From NCBI RefSeq assembly GCF_032401055.1, contig NZ_CP135529.1, forward strand, positions 930,001 through 994,000: DNA of 64,000 bases, read 5' to 3'. Shown here piece after piece: positions 55,659-62,404 of this stretch. How positions within the stretch are numbered: position 1 is the first letter of the stretch; each line of letters begins with the position of its first letter. The notes under the pieces were generated by a model, which was not told the DNA's origin, ran no database searches, and was given only the letters and a program-made list of their open reading frames with translations. This DNA comes from Tardiphaga sp. 709. Its GTDB lineage: Bacteria > Pseudomonadota > Alphaproteobacteria > Rhizobiales > Xanthobacteraceae. The position numbers and the translations under genes are program-made.

Positions 55659-56090
55659 ATGAAAATCGGAGAACTCGCAAAGCGCGCCGGCTTGTCAGCA
55701 CACACGATCCGCTACTACGAGCGGATCGGGCTGCTTCCTGGCGCACCGCGCAATGCCTCCCGTCAACGCGAATATGACGCTTCCATCTTGGTGTGGATTG
55801 CCTTTCTCGGACGCCTCAGGACGACCGGGATGCCGATCCGCGACATGCTGCGATACGCTCAGCTGCGCGAGCGAGGTTCGCAAACCACGGAAGACCGCCG
55901 GCTCATCCTCGAGCAGCATCGGACCAATGTCCGTGCTCGTCTGGCCGAACTTCATGACTGCCTTGCCGTCCTCGACACCAAAATCGCCGGCTATTCCGGC
56001 CTGAACACGGTGGAGAAGGACAATGACGCTGCCACAGATCACCAGACACGGCACATCCGCGAAACGCTCGAGCGCCCCCTTAAAGGTTGA
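55659..56090 (+). CDS. MerR family transcriptional regulator
   Basis: DNA-binding regulator of 143 residues from ATG 55659. Winged-helix start MKIGELAKRAGLSAHTIRYY and ERIGLLPGAPRNASRQREYD, then a coiled-coil dimer helix and a C-terminal effector part with a single Cys (LHDCLAVLDTKI), so it is not a classical metal sensor. The stop lies 68 bp inside the next gene, which encodes a Tat-exported triple-CMD protein. It probably controls that gene and itself. Confidence 0.9.
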   Translation: MKIGELAKRAGLSAHTIRYYERIGLLPGAPRNASRQREYDASILVWIAFLGRLRTTGMPIRDMLRYAQLRERGSQTTEDRRLILEQHRTNVRARLAELHDCLAVLDTKIAGYSGLNTVEKDNDAATDHQTRHIRETLERPLKG

Positions 56091-57438
56091 GATCGTCCCG
56101 CAGGAGAACGCGGACGCCCCCGCCAGCGGAGACAGTCCGCCGGACAAAATTGCCTCCCGCCGCAACTTTCTCACAGCGCTCGGCGCAGCGGGGGCTTCGT
56201 TGGCCATTCCCGCGCAAGAAGCCGATGCAGGAACAACAGCAATGGGCAATGAGCGATTCGCACGCGGCTTCGACATACTGCGCAAGGTCGGCGGCGAGAA
56301 TTTCGACGGCCCCGTCAACAGCCTGGCGGAAGTATCTGCGGATCTCGCACGCTTCACTGTGGAGTATCCGTATGGCGACGTGCTGTCTCGGCCCGGGCTC
56401 GCGCTTCCGCTGCGACAACTTTGTACGGCGGCAATGCTGCTCGCCGATGGCAGTGCCCAGCCGCAACTGAAGTATCATATGGCGGGCTATCTCAATGTCG
56501 GCGGCGAGCCGCGCGTCCTCGTCGAACTGATGTTCGTCTCCGTCGCCTTGCTCGGTTTTCCTCCGACCATCAATGCGGTCGGGCTGTTGCGCAGCATTTT
56601 CGCCGAACGAAAGCTCGCTTTCGTGCCGGTCGAGCCCGCCACGGACGATGGAACCGGACGCACGCAGAACGGCAGCGAAGCTGCAAGCCGCCTCACCGGC
56701 GGCGACATGCAGGCATATTTCGGCGAGTTTGAAAAAGCCTCGCCCGATCTGGCGCGGCTCTCGGTCGAATTCGCTTTCGGCGAAGCACTTTCTCGACAGG
56801 GACTGGATTCCAAGGCCAAGGCGCTTGTGATCATTGCTATGTTGGCGGCAGGCGGCAATCGTGCCGCTGCCCTCCGCCGGCACATCCAAGGCGCGCTAGC
56901 CCAGGGCATAACGCGAGACGAAGTGATCGAACTTTTGATGCAAGTTAGCGTCTATCGTGGCTTTCCGTGCGCCTTGAATGCCTTTGCGGTTGCCAAGGAA
57001 GCCTTTGGCGACACCGCCGTAAGCCAGCCTATATCGTTCCGCCCGGCCAATGCCGAAACCCGGCAGATGCGATTGGAGCGCGGACGCGCGGCGCTCGGAA
57101 AGACCTCGGGCGCATCCGGAGACGCCGTAGTCCGAAGCTTTGACGATATCGCCCCTGACCTCGGGCGAATGATTGTCGAACACTCCTATGGCGAGATCTT
57201 TTCGCGCACGGGGATTGACGCCAAGACGCGAGAACTAACCGCCTGCGCAGCCCTCGCTGCCGTTGGATCGAAGACCGCCGAGACACCGCTTCGCGTGCAC
57301 ATCAATGCCGCCCTGAATGTGGGAGCCAGCCGAGACGAAATTCTGGAGACATTGCTCAACCTAGCCCCCTATAGCGGCTATCCCGCCGTCCAGCAGGCGG
57401 TCCGGATCGCGGCTGAGGAATTCGGCAAACGAGGCTAA
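56023..57438 (+). CDS. Tat-exported protein with three tandem carboxymuconolactone-decarboxylase (CMD) domains
   Basis: 471 residues: a 45-residue leader ending in the Tat motif ASRRNFLTALGAAGASLA, then three CMD/AhpD-like units. Unit 1 (about 85-190; VEYPYGDVLSRPGLALPLRQ). Unit 2 (about 240-330; VEFAFGEALSRQGLDSKAKA). Unit 3 (about 375-465; VEHSYGEIFSRTGIDAKTRE). Each has the R-H-x(n)-A-L-x-x-G pattern of the gamma-CMD active site (for example RRHIQGALAQG, LRVHINAALNVG). No CxxC, so AhpD-type peroxidase activity is unlikely. ATG follows GGAG at 7 nt, inside merR. Three units may mimic a trimer. Substrate unknown. Confidence 0.85.
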   Translation: MTLPQITRHGTSAKRSSAPLKVEIVPQENADAPASGDSPPDKIASRRNFLTALGAAGASLAIPAQEADAGTTAMGNERFARGFDILRKVGGENFDGPVNSLAEVSADLARFTVEYPYGDVLSRPGLALPLRQLCTAAMLLADGSAQPQLKYHMAGYLNVGGEPRVLVELMFVSVALLGFPPTINAVGLLRSIFAERKLAFVPVEPATDDGTGRTQNGSEAASRLTGGDMQAYFGEFEKASPDLARLSVEFAFGEALSRQGLDSKAKALVIIAMLAAGGNRAAALRRHIQGALAQGITRDEVIELLMQVSVYRGFPCALNAFAVAKEAFGDTAVSQPISFRPANAETRQMRLERGRAALGKTSGASGDAVVRSFDDIAPDLGRMIVEHSYGEIFSRTGIDAKTRELTACAALAAVGSKTAETPLRVHINAALNVGASRDEILETLLNLAPYSGYPAVQQAVRIAAEEFGKRG

Positions 57439-57466
57439 CCGCGACCAACCCGGCGTCAGTGTCAGT

Positions 57467-57931
57467 TTAAAACACCCGCGCGCCCTGCTTCGCGTCGAGA
57501 TCGAACTCCCAGATCTCGATGCCGCGGCTGATCAGGTGACCGTTGTTCTTGATATAATGCGAGATCAGACTCACCTTCGAATGCGGGTGAAGATGTTTGA
57601 GCACGAACAGAATCTTCCGATAGTCGCGAGGCGCCGCGCCGAACAGCAGCATGGCTTCGTTCATGCCGCGGATCTTGGCGCTCGGCCGATTGCCGGACAC
57701 TGTCCGGGTGTAGGACTTGCATTCGACCAGGATGCGCGGGCTGGCGCTGCCGAGATCGAAGCGCTTGTTCTTCTGCAGCCGGTGGCCGACGGGTACGACG
57801 AAATTGCGCGCAAGCTGCACGCCCTCGGAATGAAAGAAGATCTGCGCCGCTTCCTCGAACTCACGCCCAACGGCGGCGTTGCTCGATGCGCCGATCCGCT
57901 GGAAGTTGTTCACGTCCCAAAGCATTGCCAT
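57467..57931 (-). CDS. PD-(D/E)XK nuclease-like protein, function unknown
   Basis: About 154 residues. The core FDLGSASPRILVECKSYTRT gives the D-x(n)-E-x-K active-site triad of restriction-endonuclease-like folds, preceded by a helix with Glu (GREFEEAAQIFF). NKNGH/HYIKNNGHLISRG near the C-terminus is basic. No partner methyltransferase or helicase is adjacent; dprA follows divergently. Possible roles include DNA repair or a solitary nuclease. Start uncertain: ATG 57931, ATG 57925 or GTG 57958. I do not recognise a named family. Confidence 0.7.
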   Translation of the reverse strand: MAMLWDVNNFQRIGASSNAAVGREFEEAAQIFFHSEGVQLARNFVVPVGHRLQKNKRFDLGSASPRILVECKSYTRTVSGNRPSAKIRGMNEAMLLFGAAPRDYRKILFVLKHLHPHSKVSLISHYIKNNGHLISRGIEIWEFDLDAKQGARVF

Positions 57932-58039
57932 CACTGAACACAAGCCATCAGGGCTCACCCCTACTCTCGCACCTTAAGTGCGAATGTCAATTGAATGCAT
58001 CCTTAAGTTGATGGATGCTCTCCACCGGGGGAGCATGGT

Positions 58040-59158
58040 TTGGACAGCATCTCACAGGGCAGCAGACAGCTCACGGACGCCCAGCGGCTCGACTGGCTGC
58101 GGCTGATCCGCAGCGACAATGTGGGGCCGCGCACCTTCCGGTCGCTCATCAGCCATTTCGGCAGCGCACGCGGCGCGCTGGAGCAGCTGCCCGATCTGGC
58201 GCGCCGGGGCGGCGCGACCCGCGCCGGCCGGATCTGCAGCACCGACGATGCCCAGCGTGAACTCGACCTCGGACGCAAGATGGGTGTCGCGCTCGTCGCG
58301 CCCAGTGAGCCCGGCTACCCGCCGCGATTGGCGGGGATCGACGACGCACCGCCGCTGCTCGGCATCCGCGGCAAGGTGGATGCGCTGATGCGGCCAATGC
58401 TCGCCATCGTCGGCTCGCGCAATGCGTCCGGCGCAGGACTGAAATTCGCGGAGAGACTGGCGCGCGATCTCGGCGACGCAGGCTTCGTGATCGTGTCGGG
58501 GCTCGCACGCGGCATCGATCAGGCCGCGCATCGCGCCAGCCTGAATGCAGGCACCGTCGCGGTGCTGGCTGGCGGTCATGACAAGATCTATCCGCCCGAA
58601 CACGAGGACCTGCTGCTCGCCCTGCTGGACAACGGCGGCGCGATTTCGGAGATGCCGCTCGCCCATGTCCCGCGCGCCCGCGATTTTCCCCGCCGCAATC
58701 GTCTGATCTCCGGCGCCGCGCTCGGCGTCGTGGTCATCGAAGCCGCGCATCGCTCGGGCTCGCTGATCACCGCACGGATGGCTGCCGAACAGGGCCGCGA
58801 AGTGTTTGCCGTGCCGGGCTCGCCGCTCGATCCCCGCGCCGCCGGCACCAACGACCTCATCAAGCAGGGCGCGGCGCTCGTGACCGAAGCCTCCGATGTG
58901 ATCAATGCGGTCGCACCGATCATGGAGCGGCCGATCGAATTGTCGAGCCGCGAACCGGACGACGTCACGTCATTCGATGAACCAGACAGCAGCGATCGCG
59001 CGCGCGTCATCGCCTTGCTCAGTCCAAGCCCGATCGGCATCGACGATCTGATCCGCCTCGCCGGCACGTCGGCCGCCACCGTCCGCATCGTGCTGCTGGA
59101 GCTCGAGCTTGCCGGACGGCTCGAGCGTCACGGTGGCGGGCTGGTGTCGATGATCTGA
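58040..59158 (+). CDS. dprA: DNA-processing protein DprA
   Basis: RecA loader for incoming single-stranded DNA in natural transformation and for recombination generally. 372 residues. Rossmann core with [76 protein letters not shown] and [14 protein letters not shown]-terminal winged-helix (about 310-370). TTG start at 58040 follows GGGGGAG at 6 nt; an ATG nearby is out of frame. No other competence genes in the window. Confidence 0.94.
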   Translation: MDSISQGSRQLTDAQRLDWLRLIRSDNVGPRTFRSLISHFGSARGALEQLPDLARRGGATRAGRICSTDDAQRELDLGRKMGVALVAPSEPGYPPRLAGIDDAPPLLGIRGKVDALMRPMLAIVGSRNASGAGLKFAERLARDLGDAGFVIVSGLARGIDQAAHRASLNAGTVAVLAGGHDKIYPPEHEDLLLALLDNGGAISEMPLAHVPRARDFPRRNRLISGAALGVVVIEAAHRSGSLITARMAAEQGREVFAVPGSPLDPRAAGTNDLIKQGAALVTEASDVINAVAPIMERPIELSSREPDDVTSFDEPDSSDRARVIALLSPSPIGIDDLIRLAGTSAATVRIVLLELELAGRLERHGGGLVSMI

Positions 59159-59162
59159 GGAC

Positions 59163-59564
59163 TCAGTCCTCCGAATTGCGCCCGTCGAAGTTTTTCCGCG
59201 CGGTGTCGATATCGGACAGATGTTGCTGCGCCCATGCGCCGAGCTTCATGACCGGATCGCTCAGGCCTCGGCCGAGATCCGTGAGTTCATAGTCCACACG
59301 CGGGGGCACGGTCGGAAACACTGTGCGCGTCACCAGCCCATCGCGTTCAAGCCCGCGCAGCGTGAGGGTCAGCATCCGCTGCGAGATGCCGCCGATCATG
59401 CGCTTCAATTCGTTGAAGCGCCGCGGGCCGTCCCCGAGCAGCATGATCACCAGCACGCTCCATTTGTCGCCGACCCGCGCCAACACTGACGCGACGCCGC
59501 GGCAGTCGCTTTCCTGATGCGGAATCGCCGGCAAAGCAGGCACCTTTTTGTGCTCGGGTTTCAA
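59163..59564 (-). CDS. HxlR family transcriptional regulator (adjacent to azoR)
   Basis: Winged-helix regulator, 133 residues: [32 protein letters not shown] (~26-57) is the HxlR DNA-binding core, [19 protein letters not shown] the recognition helix. One Cys ([10 protein letters not shown]) lies ahead of the domain, where thiol-sensing HxlR/YodB-type regulators keep their reactive Cys. Divergent from azoR across 76 bp, so it very probably represses azoR and itself and responds to quinones or aldehydes. No clear palindrome is visible in the gap. Confidence 0.9.
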   Translation of the reverse strand: MKPEHKKVPALPAIPHQESDCRGVASVLARVGDKWSVLVIMLLGDGPRRFNELKRMIGGISQRMLTLTLRGLERDGLVTRTVFPTVPPRVDYELTDLGRGLSDPVMKLGAWAQQHLSDIDTARKNFDGRNSED

Positions 59565-59640
59565 AATTGTGCCTTCTTGCGCAGTTTTTGACAGTCACTC
59601 ATCTAGCGTCAGTTACAAACCTATACCAGGGATAACCCAG

Positions 59641-60249
59641 ATGAAACTGCTCCATATCGATTCCAGCGTGCTCGGCCCCCACTCCGTCAGCCGGCAGGTA
59701 TCCGCCGCCATCGCCGACCGGCTGGCGAAGGCCAATCCCGGCCTCGAGACCACCTATCGCGATCTCACCACCACGCCGCTGGCGCATCTGTCCGGCTCCC
59801 ATCTCGCCGTCGCGCAGGGCGCAGCGCCCGATGCGGCGCTTCAGCCCGATCTCGCCGCCGGTAGTGCCGTGCTGGAGGAGTTTCTTGCTGCCGATATCGT
59901 GGTGATCGGCGCACCGATGTACAACTTTACCATCCCGAGCCAGCTCAAGGCCTGGATCGACCGTGTCCTCGTCGCCGGCAAGACATTCAAATATGGCGAC
60001 AAGGGTGCCGAAGGCCTCGCGGGCAGCAAGCGCGTCATCGTCGCCATTTCACGCGGCGGCTTCTACGGCGCGGACATGCCGACGGCTGCCGGCGAACATC
60101 TCGAAACCTATCTGCGCTGGGTGTTCGGCTTCATCGGTGTCACCAATCTCGAATTCATCGCCGCCGACGGCATCATGATGGGACCGGAGCTACGCGAGAA
60201 AGCCGTTGCTGGTGCCTTGCAGGCAGCGACGGATCTGCACGCGGCTTAA
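59641..60249 (+). CDS. azoR: FMN-dependent NADH:quinone/azo reductase AzoR
   Basis: Flavodoxin-fold reductase giving two-electron reduction of quinones and azo dyes. 202 residues from ATG 59641. [20 protein letters not shown] at the start, [20 protein letters not shown], and ISRGGFYG forming the FMN pocket. Divergent from an HxlR regulator gene, a common arrangement for electrophile-stress genes. A strong hairpin follows the stop. Confidence 0.94.
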   Translation: MKLLHIDSSVLGPHSVSRQVSAAIADRLAKANPGLETTYRDLTTTPLAHLSGSHLAVAQGAAPDAALQPDLAAGSAVLEEFLAADIVVIGAPMYNFTIPSQLKAWIDRVLVAGKTFKYGDKGAEGLAGSKRVIVAISRGGFYGADMPTAAGEHLETYLRWVFGFIGVTNLEFIAADGIMMGPELREKAVAGALQAATDLHAA

Positions 60250-60268
60250 CCCAACACTCCCATAGCGA

Positions 60269-60294
60269 GCTTGAACCGGCCTGCCGGTTCAAGC
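60269..60294 (+). terminator. Hairpin after azoR
   Basis: Perfect 12-bp inverted repeat GCTTGAACCGGC / GCCGGTTCAAGC with a 2-nt gap (effective loop about 4 nt). 20 bp past the azoR stop, before a convergent small gene. T-run weak (GGTCTTGCTC), so it may be a 3'-end protector or a terminator shared by both genes. Confidence 0.65.
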
Positions 60295-60320
60295 GGTCTT
60301 GCTCGTCGGGAAGCGAGACC

Positions 60321-60476
60321 TCAGAACCACTCACCCGGCACATATTTATCGAGCAACAAAACGCTCAACGAGATCAACAAGCCGATTGCGCTAAACAGCG
60401 CGACCGTCGCGAGTGGGTGACTTTCGGTACGTGCAGAAATGACCGCAGGTTCGGAGATGCGCGCGACTTTGGTCAT
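60321..60476 (-). CDS. 51-residue single-pass membrane protein
   Basis: Short gene with AGGAGG 5 nt before ATG 60476, ending at TGA 60321. The product starts MTKVARISEPAVISARTESH, then one hydrophobic helix (ATVALFSAIGLLISLSVLLL, residues 23-42) and a short tail DKYVPGEWF. The strong ribosome site and clean domain layout support a real gene despite its size. N-terminal charged part likely cytoplasmic. Function unknown; small one-helix proteins often modulate larger membrane proteins. Lies between azoR and the SDR gene. Confidence 0.78.
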   Translation of the reverse strand: MTKVARISEPAVISARTESHPLATVALFSAIGLLISLSVLLLDKYVPGEWF

Positions 60477-60626
60477 GTGGCCTCCTGTGCGTCGCTCCAG
60501 CCCGCTTCAAATGTCTGACCGGCAGCCACAATGGTTCAGCGCATTCAAACATTATCTTCAGGAGATACCGACGTACCTCGAACGCGTTCGAGAGACGCCG
60601 GCACTCTTGTACTGTTTGATCAGCAA

Positions 60627-61400
60627 TCAGCCACGAAACGCCGGTGCGCCGGCTGGCGATGACGTGACGCCGCCATCGACAAAGATCTCCGCCCCCTGCA
60701 CGTTCGATGAATCGTCGGATGCCAGAAACAGCACCGTCTTCGCGACCTCTTCCGGCTTGCCGAAACGCCCGAGCGGGATGGTCTGCGACAGGCGCTTCTC
60801 GAATGCGTTGAAAGCTTCCGGCGTCGGCGCAACACGGTCCCAGATCGGCGTCGCGGTTGCGCCGGGCGAGACGACATTGACGCGGATATTGCGCGGCGAC
60901 AGCTCGGACGCCATCACGCGGGCCATCGCGCGCACGCCGGCCTTGCTCGCGGCATAGGCGGCATAGCCGGGATTGCCGAGTACCGAGATCACCGAACCGT
61001 TGAGAATGATCGACGCGCCATCGTTGAGATGCGCGGCTGCCGCCTGCACGGTGAAGAACACGGCGGTGATGTTGGTCTTCAAAACGGACTCGAATACATC
61101 AAGCGCGGTGCCGCCCACCGGCGTATGCGCGCTAATGCCGGCATTGGCGAATACGATGTCGAGCTTGCCGAATTTCTCGACCGCTTTGGTCACGGCGTTC
61201 TCTGTAGCAGCGATGTCAGTCGCATCAGCGACGATGCCGATCGCATTCGGGCCGAGTTCGGCCACTGCCGCGTCCAGCTTGGCCTTGTCGCGGCCGGTGA
61301 TGGCCACCTTGGCGCCCTCAGCGACGAAGAGCTTCGCCGTGGTCAGTCCGATACCGCTATTGCCGCCCGTGATGAGCGCCGTCTTGTTCGCCAAACGCAT
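60627..61400 (-). CDS. Short-chain dehydrogenase/reductase (SDR)
   Basis: NAD(P)-dependent oxidoreductase, 257 residues from ATG 61400 (AGGAGA upstream). Rossmann motif TGGNSGIGLTTAKLF (TGxxxGIG), NAG in VFANAGIS, and catalytic S-Y-K: Ser in NGSVISVLG, Tyr and Lys in YAAYAASKAG. Arg in AITGRDKAKLD favours NADP. The frame is open to 61724 but the added part overlaps the divergent regulator. Controlled by two operator-like repeats just upstream. Substrate unknown. Confidence 0.92.
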   Translation of the reverse strand: MRLANKTALITGGNSGIGLTTAKLFVAEGAKVAITGRDKAKLDAAVAELGPNAIGIVADATDIAATENAVTKAVEKFGKLDIVFANAGISAHTPVGGTALDVFESVLKTNITAVFFTVQAAAAHLNDGASIILNGSVISVLGNPGYAAYAASKAGVRAMARVMASELSPRNIRVNVVSPGATATPIWDRVAPTPEAFNAFEKRLSQTIPLGRFGKPEEVAKTVLFLASDDSSNVQGAEIFVDGGVTSSPAGAPAFRG

Positions 61401-61420
61401 GGTGATCTCCTGATGATCAA

Positions 61421-61441
61421 GTGGTTGCTTTTTAAAACCAC
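61421..61441. promoter_or_regulatory. HxlR-type operator, site 1 (GTGGTT-N9-AACCAC)
   Basis: Perfect 6-bp inverted repeat with 9-bp spacer, 20 bp upstream of the SDR start. The same pattern recurs at 61459-61479 with centres 38 bp apart. Likely bound by the adjacent HxlR regulator. Confidence 0.7.
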
Positions 61442-61455
61442 ATGGACATTTAGAG

Positions 61456-61482
61456 CGAGTGGTTTCATAATGCAACCACTCG
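61456..61482. promoter_or_regulatory. HxlR-type operator, site 2 (CGAGTGGTT-N9-AACCACTCG)
   Basis: Perfect 9-bp inverted repeat with 9-bp spacer, containing the same GTGGTT/AACCAC core as site 1. Lies 46 bp before the HxlR start codon, in the divergent promoter region. Confidence 0.75.
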
Positions 61483-61527
61483 ACCAGTCGATCGCAAGAT
61501 TTTCTTTTTCCGTCGCAGGAAAGTTGC

Positions 61528-61977
61528 ATGGCCAAACGCACCAGTCTCAAGGACTCCACCTGCCCGGTCGCCCGCTCCATGGAGGTGATCGGCGACTGCT
61601 GGACAATGATGATCATCCGCGACGCCATGCTGGGCGCGCGCCGCTTCGGCGAATTCCAGAAGAGTCTCGGACTGGCGAAGAACATTCTCGCCGTCAGGCT
61701 GAAAGCCCTCGTGGAGGACGGCATCCTGAAACTGGAGCCGGCAGCCGACGGCAGCGCTTATCAGGACTATGTCCTGACCCCGAAAGGCCAGGCCGTCCAT
61801 CCAATCATGGTGGCGCTGCGTCAATGGGGAGAGGACTACGCTTTCAAACCCGGCGAACCGACGACCATCATGGTCGATCGCAAGACCGGCAAGCAGATCA
61901 AGAAGCTGGAACTGCATGCGGCCGACGGCAGGCTGCTCGGCTATGGCGACACCACGATCGTGCCCTCAACGGCCTGA
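61528..61977 (+). CDS. HxlR family transcriptional regulator (adjacent to SDR)
   Basis: Winged-helix regulator, 149 residues. Cys in STCPVARSMEVIGDCWTMM just before the HTH core (RRFGEFQKSLGLAKNILAVRLKALVEDGIL, ~38-67), plus a second Cys (GDCW). C-terminal part longer than the azoR-linked paralogue. Divergent from the SDR gene with two strong operator-like repeats between them, so it is almost certainly the local repressor or activator. AGGAAA upstream of ATG. Inducer unknown. Confidence 0.91.
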   Translation: MAKRTSLKDSTCPVARSMEVIGDCWTMMIIRDAMLGARRFGEFQKSLGLAKNILAVRLKALVEDGILKLEPAADGSAYQDYVLTPKGQAVHPIMVALRQWGEDYAFKPGEPTTIMVDRKTGKQIKKLELHAADGRLLGYGDTTIVPSTA

Positions 61978-62172
61978 CGGCTTACGCAAGTCACGCAGCC
62001 GCAGGATCTCCTCGGTTTCCAGATGCGCCATATCGAGCAGGTAAGCGAGCATGTCGTGGCGATGCCGGCGCGCCATCCGCGACAAATCCCGGACCGCACT
62101 CTTTATATAGAGTGCCGCCTCCTCGGGCCCGCCATCGCCCTGCGCCTGATCGTCCGGTATGGGCGGTGTCAT
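61966..62172 (-). CDS. Small hypothetical protein, 68 residues
   Basis: Starts MTPPIPDDQAQGDGGPEEAA and continues as two amphipathic helices (LYIKSAVRDLSRMARRHRHD, LAYLLDMAHLETEEILRLRD). Cytosolic, highly charged. ATG 62172 has AGGGA 6 nt upstream; ATG 62178 is the alternative. Its last 12 bp overlap the HxlR gene end in convergent orientation. Resembles small conserved helical proteins of Bradyrhizobium-type bacteria; no function known. Confidence 0.7.
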   Translation of the reverse strand: MTPPIPDDQAQGDGGPEEAALYIKSAVRDLSRMARRHRHDMLAYLLDMAHLETEEILRLRDLRKPSGR

Positions 62173-62239
62173 AGGCATTCCCTAGCCGGGCAGTCCGGGC
62201 GAAATCAGCACCAACGAAGCATCAAATCATACCCTTAAT

Positions 62240-62256
62240 GGTTGTATTTTACAACC
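62240..62256. promoter_or_regulatory. Palindrome GGTTGTA-TTT-TACAACC upstream of topA
   Basis: Perfect 7-bp inverted repeat with a 3-bp spacer in an AT-rich patch, about 150 bp before the topA start and 68 bp upstream of the 68-residue gene's start. Size and symmetry suit a dimeric repressor operator or promoter-overlapping site. Confidence 0.5.
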
Positions 62257-62404
62257 CTTGGTAAATGATTGGGAACCCCCAGCCGCGGCCATCAACAACT
62301 CACGATTTGACACGGGACCCCTTCGCACCCATGTTCGCCGCGAAACGGCTGGCGCGACTCTCGCAGACCCAAGCCGGATTCCCCCTGTAAGTTATTGGAA
62401 TCAC

